Shown piece after piece: positions 48,350 to 60,410 of a DNA stretch of 64,000 nt (positions are counted from its first letter, which is position 1; each line of letters starts with the position of its first letter). Both the position numbers and the translations under genes were made by a program. The DNA comes from Isoetes taiwanensis (Eukaryota; Streptophyta; Lycopodiopsida; Isoetales; Isoetaceae). The notes below the pieces were generated by a model, which saw nothing but the letters and a program-made list of their open reading frames with translations, had not been told where the DNA came from and did not search any database. The stretch is from NCBI GenBank assembly GCA_021234155.1, contig JAJEKV010000003.1, positions 24,834,874-24,898,873 of the forward strand, read 5' to 3'.

Positions 48350-50730
48350 TATAGCAATAATAGAATAGATAGATAGAATACATCTTATGTCCTTGTGGCC
48401 GTGAGGTCCTTGGACTTATGTAACATTGGTGAACCCACTCCCAATGAGGGTCGCTACTAGCTGCAATGCTTATGGATCTTATAGCCATCATTTGGGTCGT
48501 TTATTAGGTGATCATTTTTTACCAGCGCACCACTTTTATTGACATCTGGGTCATGCAGGTGAGCGTCGATATAATAAGCTTTGAGCCATACTTTGCGATA
48601 TTCATTGATATATATTATTGTGCTATCAAATTATTATCCCTTTTTCTTCTTCGTACATGTTGGTGTCTCTTTATCATCTCATTAATTGCATCTGTCAGAT
48701 CTATGAAGGTATTGCTCTGGGCCATTAGTGTCGCTATCGACTCTCCCCATTTGATTCTATTATACTTCGTCCTGATATTGTTGTATGCCTGACATTCTCT
48801 CACCATGTGTTTATCATCTTCAATTGCCCCCATGTCACAGATCATGCAAGTTCGATCTCCCTGTTTATTCTCCCTCACCTACCCTTTCCTATCCTTAGAT
48901 CATGGTTTTCCATCCTGAATCTTGCTATCATGTCTCTCCTAGCCTTTTCTATTCTGCTGTATTTCTCTGTTCGGATTGAACACATCTAGTAGCCATTGTG
49001 TTTTCGGTAATATTCTTTTTCTTAACCAAACTTCTGTTGCTTCCTTTATCCACGTCCTCCCATTTCCCATGTTGCAGTATGAGTTCCATACCCAAGGCTC
49101 ACGTCCATTGTGCAACTTACCCTGAACCATCCCTGCCCTGAAATAAGGTGATGTCTGGCGGATTCTTGTATTGGTATGGTCGATAGCTTGTTTAGGTTAT
49201 TTGCACCATTGTCCTTCAACAGGTATTGAATAGTTCGTTCCCATGTCCTTACTTCCATCAGTCTTTCTCCTGTCTCAAACACCATGGTTGCTAATGCTGT
49301 GTTTGATCTAACCTTGAATTTCTGATTATGCCATTGTCTCAAGATTCCCTCATGTTTTTCCCATTTCTCCTCTGCTAGCCCGGGCCCCCATGCCTCTGAT
49401 CCATACAGTTGTGTGCTTGCTACCATTGTACTGAATAGATATGATTTAATGTCCCGGTCGATCACCCTGCTCCTATTACAGTAATTTTTCATCAGATAGA
49501 AACTACTAATCGCCACTTGGAACCGCGAATCTGCCCCTTTTGACCATTTCCTAGTACCATAAGTGTCGTATCCTAGATATTTGTACTCTGCTGTTTCCTT
49601 AAGTTCTGATCCCAGATATCTGATTGGCTTGTGGCCTACCTTGGCTCCAAACATCACTATCTTTGTCTTGATGAGGTTTACCGTGAGCCCTATTTCAGTA
49701 CAAAATTCCTCCAGTATGGTCAACATCTGACACATTCCTCTATTTTTTGTGGCCATCATAGCATTATTGGTACTTTGGTATTCCCCAAGCTTGGGGTGCA
49801 TTCACATGTCCTTTCTTTTCCACCATAAATTCCTGCAACATCTATGTATATTCCAAATAATGTGGGTGAGAGGGGGCAGCCCTGTTTTACCCTCATTTCA
49901 CAGTCAATAGTGTTGCCTTCGTCTTCCATTTTTGCATATAGCCTCTGATATAGATGGGCTATAGATCCAACCAGTCCTTCTGGTGCCCTTAACCCTATCA
50001 ATCTTTGTATCAACTTTTCTCTCGATACTGTATCGAGTGCCTTTTTGAAACCTACAAAGCAGCATATCATCTTCGTTTTTCGGATCCTAGCTTGCTCGAT
50101 TAATATTCTGAACGTTACTAAGTGATCTGTGGTGGAGTGATCCGGCCTAAATCCAGCTTGCCCTTGTGCCCTTAGTTGGCCTGTTTCTGCCTTGTCTTTC
50201 AGCTTATGGTCTAGGACTTTGCAAACGAATTTGCGAATATGGAGCTAACCATAATCGTTCTATAATTCCCCGGCTCCTCGGTGCTACCCCCTTTGTGCAG
50301 CGGTATTACCCTATTGTATTTCCATCTCTCTAGCATCCCTGCATGTACTATCATGTTAAAAATCACTGTTATCGGATCTATGATCTCTATTCCTAAGCAT
50401 TTCAACATTTCTGTCGTGAGTGCATACAGGTTTGGCGCCTTATTATTGGCCATTTTCTGTAGTGTTGCCCCACTTCTTGAGACGTAAAACATGGGTCATG
50501 TCTTTCTTTTGGTATTCTTATTGTCGCTGCCCATGTTTTGTATAATCTGCCTAAGTATTATTCCGAGTCTATCCTTTCCTTTCTCATCCCCTTTTCCTGC
50601 CATGTCCCTTTCCTTCCTTTCATTTGTGACCAGAATCTCTTCGGCTATTTTTTCAGCATCCCGGCGAGATCCCATTACCGGTATGGTAGGTTCGCGTTCC
50701 TTTTCGCTTTTAGCATCTATAGTAACCTAG
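48350..50730 (-). mobile_element. LINE of the first lineage, 5'-truncated and degenerate
   Basis: The minus strand carries the endonuclease-RT linker, RT and C-terminal tail of a LINE ORF2 in several frames, ending near 48375 with GGACCTCACGGCCACAAGGAC and a TATTCTATC-type repeat (48355-48380), similar to the tail of the 1-4.4 kb LINE. No target-site duplication was found. Confidence 0.85.
48615..50492 (-). pseudogene. LINE ORF2 reverse transcriptase fragment, broken
   Basis: In order on the minus strand: MANNKAPNLYALTTEMLKCL and NRVIPLHKGGSTEEPGNYR (50492-50211); then GQAGFRPDHSTTDHL in another frame near 50130; CCFVGFKKALDTVSREKLI and MRVKQGCPLSPTLFGIYID (50070-49756); FCTEIGLTVNLIKTKIVMFG and YKYLGYDTYGTRKW (49801-49046); and a Cys/His end motif CMICDMGAIEDDKHMVREC (48878-48615). 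The catalytic YADD box expected between the last two RT blocks is missing: the junction near 49760 reads IML then a stop. Multiple frameshifts make it non-functional. Confidence 0.85.
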
Positions 50731-51620
50731 ACGTAGATGAGGGTGCGCAATGGTAGGAATAAGGGATAAGAGTGAGTGATGCGCAATAGTGACCTCTTGC
50801 TCTCGCTCCTCAGATCATCCTAGCCTTATCGATGGTCTACTCACAATTCTCAGTACAAAACCTCTCAGCACCATCAACACCAGTACCATACAAGTCCCAC
50901 AATATTACAATGGCATGGTGCAAAGGATCGTCCGAATTGTCGTCGATGCAACACTAGATTCATATAATTTTTATGTAGGCTGCAGATCAAAAAGTAGATG
51001 CCTCAAACGACTATAATAGGCTGGCAAACAGAGAGACAGATAGATCGAAGGTAGGTGGGGGATGTGTGTGTTGTTGGGGGGGGGGACAGGCAACCACGCA
51101 TGGATTGAAATCCAAACCACGCTTCCAATCAAACAGAAATTAAGATTGAGATTTAGAAAAAGCAAATAAGTAAATGCTTAAGCCAAAGGCGGACAGGTGG
51201 ACAGTCAAGGGCAGGCACCAGGGAGAGGGGAGGGGGGATGAAATCCAAAGATTGGGATTTAAAAAGAGCAAATCAATGAATGATTAAGCCCTGCCAATAC
51301 ACCTTTGAAAGAAAATGCTAGACCAAAAATTTATTACATATACTAGAAAACAATCAAACAAAAACCAATAAGTTCTGCCAAAGAAATGACGACCTCATTT
51401 ACGATCCAATAAAGGCATTTCAGAAACCATGTCATTAGTGCTTGCAAAATACCCGTCCCAAACTAAAAATAATATTGAATTATTCTTACTTATGTACCAG
51501 CGTCATACCCTCTCCTTCAATAAATCACGTACATAATAAGGTTATCGTACAAAATCACATGAAAGGGGTCAGCAAATGTTATGCATGCTTGGGTGTAATA
51601 AAACTAAGCGTTGGATGATT
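50731..51620. other. Intergenic, no gene recognised
   Basis: AT-rich DNA with a G-run near 51076-51086. No ORF here resembles a known protein. It separates the two LINE lineages. Confidence 0.5.
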
Positions 51621-51641
51621 AACAAGTTACCAAGCACTAAG
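51621..51641 (+). repeat. Target-site duplication of LINE copy A, left
   Basis: A 19-21 bp direct repeat (core CAAGTTACCAAGCACTAAG) matches 53088-53108 exactly and brackets copy A and its A-rich tail. Confidence 0.95.
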
Positions 51642-53087
51642 GGTAAGATACAGGCTTTGGATAAGATTGTTCGAAATTTTGTGTGGGGCGGGGATGATGA
51701 AGGGGCGGTTGTTAAAGTGGCTTGGTGGAAGTGTCTCCGCCCCCGGGAGGATGGGGGCTTGGCCATTCTGGATTTAGCGCTGTTGGTCTCCAAGTTTGTT
51801 TGGAGCATTCTGCAGGATGGAGCATCTTCTCCTAGTGCGGCGCTGTTGTTGCAGTCTCTTCGCCATTGTGTGGCATTTGGGAAGCCGTCTGTGCATGTGG
51901 AGTTGCCCTGGGCACTGTTGTATGGTCTCCGGCCTTTCCCACATGCATCCCCTTTTCTCACAGGAGTGTTGCGGGCTTGGGATCATGTGCGTGTGCTCTT
52001 CCAGCTAGATTATGCCTCAGTTTATCACCACTCTTCTCCTTTCTTGTGGGTTCCTTTACCCCCTAGCAAGACTTGCCCTTGGTCGCCATTGTGCATGCTC
52101 GGACGCAGTTCGCGTTGGAGGCGAAGCTGTTGCGGCTCACCTTGGAGGATTGGTATTGGGATGGTCGGCTAGCCGTGTGGGAGTTCTTTTCGAGCTCGCT
52201 TTACCGAGGGGGCAGGACCGGCTATCCGGGAGCACGTGGGGGGAGTATTCCGCTACACATACCTATAGTCCCTCGTGATGATGTGGTGGTGCAGGTTTGG
52301 AAGGTTCATCCGGATGTTGTGCCTTCTTGCTTTGTGCAGTCTTTCTTACCGGTCTTTGGCTATTCATGACACACCGCCCCTTCGGGCAAGTGGTCTCTGC
52401 AGCCTTCCGGGTTCTCGATGGCGCCGGTTTGGGCGTGGACATGGAGCTCACTTCCTCCACCGAAAGGTTAGGGTGCTTCGCGTGGCGGTGGTGCACCGCC
52501 AGACGTGAGTGAATGCCCTTGTGAGTCGGTTTTAGGCGGGTGTGAGCCCCTCTCGCCCCTTGTTGTGGCCTTCATCGTGAGGCTGTGGAGCATTATGCGG
52601 TTTTATGCCCTCACTTGCGGGCTACACGGGATTGGGTTAGGGCTCTGTTTCGTGAGATTGACTAGCCAGTGATTCGCTTCATGTGTATCCTGGTGCTTGG
52701 CCGCTCTTGCGGCAGCAAGCCTTGCATCTGTGCGTGGCTTGGTTGGTGTGGCTGATTTGGAAGTGGCGGCGGTTGTGGATCTTTCAGGGGATTCAGCAGC
52801 CTGCAGCCTCTCTGATTCCTCGACTCAGGTACAAGCTATTTCAAAGCTTTCTGGTGTTTCCGGGAGTAGTAGAGCGGAAGTTTGCCATTTGGCGGGACTT
52901 CTTGGGTGTTGTAGATGGTGATGGTCAGTTTGTACAGCAGTAGAGTTGCAGTTTTTCTGTGAGTTTGTTGTGGAGTGTCGAGGTATCGCTGTCTCTTTGG
53001 GGCAGTTCTCCTTCCTCCTCACTTGCTTTGTAACATTACCATTCTTTTAATATATTGATGCCACAGTTCTTCAAAAAAAACAAAAAA
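51642..53087 (+). mobile_element. Plant L1-type LINE copy A, 5'-truncated
   Basis: The 1446-bp insertion carries the ORF2 C-terminus: KIVRNFVWGGDDEGAVVKVAWWKC and LRPREDGGLAILDLAL in frame from 51642, then zinc-binding RT tail (zf-RVT) pieces (SIPLHIPIVPRDDVVVQVW near 52235) in shifted frames. It ends with the family 3' end (ATATATTGATGCCACAGTTC then A-rich). It is more GC-rich than its surroundings and degenerate. The open frame 51576-52172 begins in flanking DNA by chance. Confidence 0.93.
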
Positions 53088-53108
53088 AACAAGTTACCAA
53101 GCACTAAG
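53088..53108 (+). repeat. Target-site duplication of LINE copy A, right
   Basis: Exact repeat of 51621-51641, directly after the A-rich tail. Confidence 0.95.
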
Positions 53109-53479
53109 TGCAATTTTTATTTCCATGGGAAATTTATAACATATGGTGTTAGATTGCCAAATCAATTTGCATGTGTAGCTTGATTATAAGGACTGATTCA
53201 CTTTCTAGCTCCAACTGAATGTCAGGAAGCTAATGATGTTAACTCACATCCCGCAGTAGATGGTCTTGTTCTACACAATGATGCATAGGTCTTTAAGGAG
53301 AGCCTTAACTTGTACCATGCAAAGATTTTTTTTTTTTTGAAGAACTGAGACACTTATATTAAAAGAATGGCAATGATACAAGACGAGTAGTGAGGAAAAA
53401 GAATGCCCCGAAGGGACAAAGACACCTCAGCACTCCATACTAAAAAACTAGAGTGTAAACTTCCAATCGCCTCTAGTAA

Positions 53480-56400
53480 TCACTGTACAAACTCCCCATT
53501 CGCATTTACAATGTGCAAAATATCTCGCCAGATACAAAACTTTGTCTCCTCCAAGCCAGTAAACACAAGAAAACTTTGGAATAGCTTATGTCTGAGTCGT
53601 GGAACTAGAGAGGCTGCAGGTTGCTGAATCCCTTGAAAAATCCATAAACGACGTCGTTTCCAAATCAACCAATCCAACCATGCCTTACACAGATGGAAAG
53701 CCTGCTTCTTAAGAGAGGACCATGAAGCTGGAAACACATGAAGAAGTATCTTCTGGCTACACATCCTGATCCGGAACAATGCTCTGACCCAATCCCATGC
53801 AGCTTGCAAACGTGGGCACAAGACTAGACAACGTTCAATGGACTCTCGATGAGAGCCACAGTAGGGGCAAAGACGGAGCGCCAACAAGAACCCTGGAGCT
53901 TCAGTGCCCACTTGTCAGAAGGAGGTGAAGTATCATGAATAACCAATGTCCGGTAACAAGAACGAACAAAACATGACTCATCGACCCCTGAATGAACCTT
54001 CCAAATCTGAAAGACCACCCCTCCCTGGAGGAGAACAGGAATATGCAGTGGAATACAGGAGGCCACTTGCTGCCAGATAGCTCGATCACTGCTCTTAAGC
54101 CGAAAGTGGGCCTGAAAAAACTCCCAAGGAGCCAGTTGGCCATGCCAATACCAATCCTCTAAGGTGGAGACTGCAGCTCAAGTCCAACAGGCCTGTGTCC
54201 GAGCGTGCAAGCTGGCAGCCAAAGGCAAGTATGTCGGAGGCAGAGGAACCCACAGAAAAGGAGAAGTGTGACGAAATACTGATGCATAGTCTACCTGGAA
54301 AAGCACTCGCACATGTTCCCAGGTTCGCAGTACACCCTTGAGAAAAGGTGACGCGTGTAGATACGGCCTCAGATCGTAAAGCAAGGCCCAAGGCAACTTC
54401 ACAGGGATAGATGGCTTGTGAAAAGCCACACAATTCTGGAGGGACTGTAAAAGCAATGCTGCACCTGGAGAGAACACCTCTTCGTGGAGAATACTCTAGA
54501 CAAACTTGGAGACTCACCTTAGAATGCAAAGCCAAATCTAGGATTGCCAAACCCCCATCCTCTCGAGGAAACAAAGTTTCAGACAATTCTATGCAATTCC
54601 TAAACCTTGCATTCTGGAGCTAACATAACAGACGCTGTGTATACGTGGGTGCTAAAGCACTGACTTAGCTACAGTAATCCTGCATGCCATCGACAACTTG
54701 CTACCCTTCCACCAATTCAGGTGCTTATATAGTCCCTGCAAAATCTCATCCCAGACACCGCCCATAGAGATATCACCCCCAAAAGGAATGCCCAGAAGTC
54801 TGGTACATGCATTCACTGGGAGTACCTTCCAAGGGAAGAGAAACAAACAAGTTGGAGGTGGCGTCTCCAAAGCCCACAGAGCCGAACACTTTCCCCAATT
54901 AATTAAGAAGACAACCAGAAGCCAAGGAAAATGTATCCAGCAAACCCTTAACATTACGCAAATTGCTTTCTTCTGCTACCACAAAGAGGAAAGTGTCATC
55001 TGCAAATTGATTACAAATCTGCTGACTGTCGTTTTGCATCCGAAGACCCTCTACCACTCCCTCATCTACTGCAGTCAAGAGCAATTGTGATAATGCCTCC
55101 GCCACCATGGTAAACAAAAATGGGGCCAGAGGGCAGCCCTGGCGGACTCCTCTTCCCATCGAAAAGAACGGGGAGGGTTCCCCTGGCACACAACCATAGC
55201 TCGTGCGGACGTGTGAAGCTTCATAACTATTTCTGTAAAACGTAGACCACAACCCAAAGCCGAAAGCACACTAGACAAAAACTCCCAGCGCACACTGTCA
55301 TATGCCTTCGCAAAATCGAGCTTCAGATAAACAACTCCCTGACCTGTTTTCCTAGCCCAATACAAGCCCTCATAAGCTGCAGCAATATTAGTTAAGATGT
55401 TTCTTCCTGGGATGAACCCGGACTGAACCTTGTTAATAGAGGATGCTAGAACCAGTTTTCTTATACACAGAGGAGAGCAAAGAAATAGGCCTCCAATCAT
55501 TGATCGTGGATGGCTGTTTTACCGTAGGGATCAGGGAAATGCAGGCGGTGTTAAGAATTTTATTTATTTCATGAGAGCGAAGCAAGTCAAGATAGACCTG
55601 ATACACTAACTCTCCAACCCATTTCCAATAAGTCTGAAAGAATTCCACAGGCAGACCATCCAGCCCAGGACACTTATCCTTAGCCATGCACATACATGCA
55701 CCCTCTAAATCTTCCTTGGAGAGTTCCTGTTCTAAACTATTACACTGATGGTGCAAGATAGATGGCTTATCAGCAGCCAAAACCAGATCCTGCATTTCTT
55801 GCTCGTATGGAAACGACTGCTTAGCAAAGAACATTGAAAAATGGTCGTGCACATACCTTTGGAGATCAGCAGGATCCTCCAATTTACGACCATCTGACAA
55901 AGTAAGGGATGTCATTGATGCTGCATACTGATGCTGCCTTGCTGCCCTAAAGAAAACCGAAGAGCTCGTGTCTCCTTGTTTCAGCCAAGTCCGTCCAAAC
56001 TTCACCCGAGCTTCCTTAACTTTGACCTGCTCTAGAGATATGATCTGCTGCAGTATGGCATTCTTCTCCAATGCCATCAGAAGATTGTGTCCGAACCTGC
56101 TCCAACTCTCTATAGAGTAAGTGGAGTTCCTGTCGCTCCTGCTGAACTCGTTGCCTACCAAAAGCCTTAGCAAAACGTTTAACCCTAGCCAATGCTGCCA
56201 CCATGCCTGCCATTCCACTCAGAGAGGAGAAGGCCCGACAATGAGACGAGAAGACTTCATTTGTCAAGAAGCGGGTGTTCAGACGAAACACTGTTCTGGA
56301 GGGTTTGGGGGTAGAAGTATTCTGGCTACACAACAATTGAGGATAATGATCTGAAATGGAGGTGGAAAGAATGTTGCTCCTATGCAGAGTACTTCATCCA

Positions 56401-57043
56401 ATGTGCGAGGGGAGGCATAACATCTAGCATGCCTGGCATAGGCCCGCCCCTCCCCGATCTGCCTATTGCACCATGTGAAAGACAAATCTCCTTCCACCTC
56501 TACCATAGCCAAATCCTGCAACAATCTAGACCATTGGTCCCTCTCAAAACCCTGCACAATCTGCGCACCAGGGCCAGAGCGATCCGCTGCCTGCTCTACC
56601 ATATTAAAGTCTCCTAGTAGCAACCAGGCTACTTGCAAACCACCAAGATTCCTTATCTTGTTTCTTATTATGGCTCACAGAGCACCTCTCTGAGATGGCT
56701 GGTTTGAGGCATAGACATTCACAATCCCCCATTCATGCCCTCCCTCAAGCCACTTAATAATTGCCCAATGATCATACTTATCTGTTGCGGAGTACGTAAC
56801 ATTAACATTCATTTTCCAAGCAATAAGAGTACCCCCACTAGATCGCCCCGAGGAAGAGGCAATGGATGCAAAATGTCTTCCAACCATATCCATCAATTGT
56901 GTCATATCTCCCCGGTGGCACTTATGCTCCTGAATACAAACAATATCAGGATGAAGCTGACGAAGCGCCAAAGAAACTCTAGCCCTCTTACTACTGGAGG
57001 ACCGCAACCCCCTCACATTCCAACTGAGAATTGTCCTATTCAT
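53480..57043 (-). pseudogene. LINE copy B ORF2: endonuclease, reverse transcriptase, zf-RVT
   Basis: The start MNRTILSWNVRGLRSSSSKR fits the plant L1 endonuclease; GDFNMVEQAADRSG and LSFTWCNRQIGEGRAYAR follow (56638-56279). RT blocks: DKCPGLDGLPVEFFQTYWKW, INDWRPISLLSSVYK, SGFIPGRNILTNI, LDFAKAYDSVRWEFL, GVRQGCPLAPFLF and the catalytic FADD (QICNQFADDTFLFV). The tail has PREDGGLAILDLALHSK and the zf-RVT domain with CPYCGSHRESIERCLVLCP. At least six frame changes interrupt the roughly 1.2-kb-codon protein, so it is a pseudogene with all domains recognisable. Confidence 0.92.
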
Positions 57044-57059
57044 CCCACAACATCTTGTT

Positions 57060-58806
57060 CCTCCTCTCGCGAGGGGGCGAAACCTGCGGGCCTTCTAGAG
57101 CCAATGGATTGACCTCCGAGATGCGGTCTACCTCATCAGCCCAACTCTCCAATCGAGAGATCTGGTGAACAACTTGCCTGGCTTCTTGCAAACGGAGGCC
57201 ACCCTTCAGTTGAGACTGGCTCTCTAGTCGGGGCTCGAACACTACCACCTCCAACACTACGACCATCCCTACCACTCTCAGAACCAACACCTCCAAGCCT
57301 ACCAGCATCATCACTATCCGGGGCTCGGACATCAGTGCTAGTACCCTTAAGAGGTCGGTCATCCCCGCCACCGCTACCCCCTCCGAGCGGGCCTCCACTA
57401 TGGCCACCCCCATTATTGCCTCTACCTAGGGTTCGAACACTACCACCCCTAGCATTGCCACTCGTGGGAGGATCATAGTTACCTCCGCCTGGGGTTCAGA
57501 CAATATCATCCCCGACTCTGCCATATGGAACTCCACCTGTGATATCTGGAACACTGACACCTCCAGCACCTGGGCCTTGGTCACAATTGCCTCCTCCAAC
57601 AACAAGACCATCTGGGATTCGGCCTCCAACCGGGGCTCGATCACTACCACCCCCATGACCACTGCACTTTAACACCTCTAGCCGGGTTCGATCACTACCA
57701 CCCCCATGACCACTCGCAAGAATACCTCTAGCTGGGGTTTGAGCACTACCACCCCCATGAGGATCATCACTATCAACCCTACCAGGAAGAACGATGGAAG
57801 GGAACATGCGCTGAATCTCAGGACCATTCAAAAGCTGCAGTCAGAAATGAAAATGCCAAGAACCACTACGGACAGGTATAGAGGCTGCAGAACAGGCAAG
57901 GCAACGTATATCCTAGGTGCCTGAACAATGGAATGAGCTAAGTGAACCCCAATACCATTTGCCATAGACACCAAGAACTCAGGAACCAACATATCTGGAG
58001 GCAAATCCATGATTTGAAACCAACATGGAATTTTTACAGCTGTCAAAGAGCTCATGGACATAGCTGGAGTATAGAACTGATACAGAACATATGCCTCACC
58101 TAAGGCATCAACCCCTCGACTAACCAACTGGCGCACCGAGGACTCAGCCTCGAACATAACGAGGAAAAAATTATTAGGCAAGAATTTCAAAGTCTGGTAC
58201 TTGGGCAAATCAATCCGCCTCAAATGTCTAGAGAGCCATGAGCTAAACCTTCGTGTGTCCAAAACTATCCCAGTGAAGTACTCTAGTACTGCAAAGGAGA
58301 CCAAATTCTCTATAGTCTGAACATGTCGAGCATGGTCTATGTCTATCCAAGGATCTGCTGGAAGCACTGCTCGTAAATCAACTGAATAATGATCATCCAC
58401 AAACTTCATAGCCTCTTCCACCCGAGCACTCCTATGGTCAGGCACCTTACGCTTAATCCAGTCTGAAATGCCTGGACGAGTGAGACGGGCTACTGTGTCA
58501 TTTGTCCTCCAAGCTGGACATGCAGTGTTGGCAGTTTTACTGTTTCAAGTGGCGGCATGCTTGAAGGAATATTAGAGTTACTGGCACACAATTTTCTGAA
58601 TTCTCTGAACTGAATTGAAAGGAAGAGCAATTGATATACCTATCTCCTGAGGGTGACTCTAAAAGAGCCTGCATATCCCTCAACAATTGCCTTTGGGGTT
58701 CAATATCCATAGCATTAATTGCTTCTTTCTCACCTCATATTAAATTGAATGCCTCTCCTTGTGAACCAAGATTTGCAGTTAGTAAATCCTCAAATGATTC
58801 TGACAT
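57060..58806 (-). pseudogene. LINE copy B ORF1: DUF4283-type RNA-binding protein with Gly-rich repeats
   Basis: It begins MSESFEDLLTANLGSQGEAF (58806), reaches a stop, then DIEPQRQLLRDMQALLESP. The core frame to 57828 has PGISDWIKRKVPDHRSAR, RIDLPKYQTLKFLPNNFFLV and KIPCWFQIMDLPPDML, with the WFQI.DLPP signature of DUF4283. 57830-57100 encodes a Gly/Ser/Arg-rich linker built of imperfect GHGGGSDR-type repeats in shifting frames. The zinc knuckle typical of this ORF1 family was not identified. Assignment of the first exon-like stretch to ORF1 is inferred from spacing. Confidence 0.75.
57226..57770 (-). repeat. Internal minisatellite of LINE ORF1
   Basis: Recurrent blocks such as GGGTTCGAACACTACCACC and CACTACCACCCCCATGACC (plus strand) are spaced irregularly at about 35-80 bp and encode Gly/Ser/Arg repeats. 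Copy-number change here probably causes the local frame changes. Confidence 0.7.
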
Positions 58807-59014
58807 GCTTGCCTCCTGTGATCTGGAATTTTTACATGAGATATAAGTTTACTTCATTGATGCTAGCTCTTCTGTAGTCCCTAGCAATGAAACATGAAAC
58901 TACTTTGGACTTCATTTTGCTGAGCATATTGCAAATTTGGTATGGGCATGATATTCTTCCTATGCCCTTCGGGGCATATTCCGGCACATATAACCATTAT
59001 CTAGTTATTCAATA

Positions 59015-60168
59015 GTTGTATGGTCTCCGGCCTTTCGCACATGCATCCCCTTTTCTCACAGGAGTGTTGCGGGCTTGGGATCATGTGCGTGTGCTCTTCC
59101 AGCTAGATTATGCCTCAATTTATCACCACTCTTCTCCTTTCTTGTGGGTTCCTTTACCCCCTGCGCACTTGCCCTTGGCTGCCACTGTGCATGCTTTCGG
59201 ACCTTGAGGAGCCCGTTGGAAGTAGCTCTTTGTGCTCACCTTGGAGGATTGGTATTGGGATGGTCAGCTAACCTTGGTGGGAGTTCTTCGAGCTTCGCCG
59301 CTGAGGAGGCGATGTGGGGCTATCACGGGAGCGTGGCGGGGAAGTATTCCGCTACACATACCTATAGTCCCTCGGGATGATGTGGTAGTGCAGGTTTGGA
59401 AGGTTCATCCGGATGTTGTGTCTTCTTGCTTTGTGCGGTCTTCTTACCGGTCTTTGGCTATTCATGACCTTTGCCCCGCCGGGCAAGTGGTCTCTGCGGC
59501 TTCCAGGGTTCTCGATGGCTTTCGGTTTGGGCGTGGACATGGAGCTCACTTCCCCCACAGAAGGTTAGGGTGCTACGTGGCGGTGGTGCGTATGTCGGGG
59601 TGAATGCCCTTGTGAGTCGGTTTAGAGGGTGTGAGCCCTCTACGCCCTTGTTGTGGCCTTCATCGTGAGGCGTGGAGCATTGTCTAGTTTTATGCCCGCA
59701 CTTGCGGTACTGCTGGGATTGGGTTAGGGCTCTGTTTCGGGTGAGATTGACTAGCCGGCGATTCTTCATGTGTATCACGTGCTTGGCGGCTCTTGCGGCA
59801 GCAAGCCTTGCATCTGTCGCGTGGCTTGGTTGGTGTGGCTGATTTGGAAGCGGCGGTTGTGGATCTTCCGGGGGATTACTGACTGCGGCCCTCTCGATTC
59901 CTCGACTCAGGTACAAGCTATTTCAAAGCTTTCTGGTGTTCCCGGGAGTAGTAGAGCGGAAGCTTGCCATTTGGCGGGACTTCTTGGGTGTTGTAGATGG
60001 TGATGGTCGGTTTGTACAGCAGTAGAGTTGCAGATTTTTTGTGAGTTTCTTGTGGAGTGTCGAGGTATCGCTGTCTCTTTGGGGCAGTTCTCTTTCCTCC
60101 TCACTTGCTTTGTAACATTACCATTCTTTTAATATATTGATGACACAGTTCTTCAAAAAAAAAAAAAA
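59015..60168 (+). mobile_element. Plant L1-type LINE copy C, 5'-truncated
   Basis: Homology to copy A starts at GTTGTATGGTCTCCGG and runs through the zf-RVT region (SIPLHIPIVPRDDVVVQVW) to the family 3' end and a poly(A) of about 14. Possible target duplication AATAGT (59011 and 60167) is short and uncertain. Small indels break every frame. Confidence 0.9.
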
Positions 60169-60395
60169 TAGTGAAATATTTAAGTTCCTGTAGCAAAGGC
60201 ATCAATTGCAAAGAATCAATGTGCCAGACCTATATTCCAAACTGCCTAGTTGCTTTACATAAAGCATGGCCGTTTTCTGTTTGACTGGCATATCAATATT
60301 GGGGTTACTATTGAAACACCGTAGCACTTAATAATATTCACTTCTTCATTATAGGTTGTAAATTATAAATATTTCAACTTCAACTGTGTAACTGT

Positions 60396-60410
60396 AACCT
60401 TTGTTTCATC
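60396..60410. repeat. Target-site duplication of LINE copy D, left
   Basis: AACCTTTGTTTCATC, repeated exactly at 61419-61433. Confidence 0.93.

Larger units (their letters stand above)
53326..58850 (-). mobile_element. Plant L1-type LINE copy B, nearly full length
   Basis: On the minus strand, ORF1 (from 58806) and ORF2 (from 57043) are followed by the family 3' end and a poly(A) (T13 at 53326-53338). The 5' UTR limit is not visible and no target-site duplication was found. It is related to copies A, C and D but diverged from them, while those three resemble each other more. Confidence 0.88.

Noticed and set aside
51576-52172. 198-codon open frame
   Set aside because: Begins in flanking DNA and enters LINE copy A; it is an accidental fusion, not a host gene.
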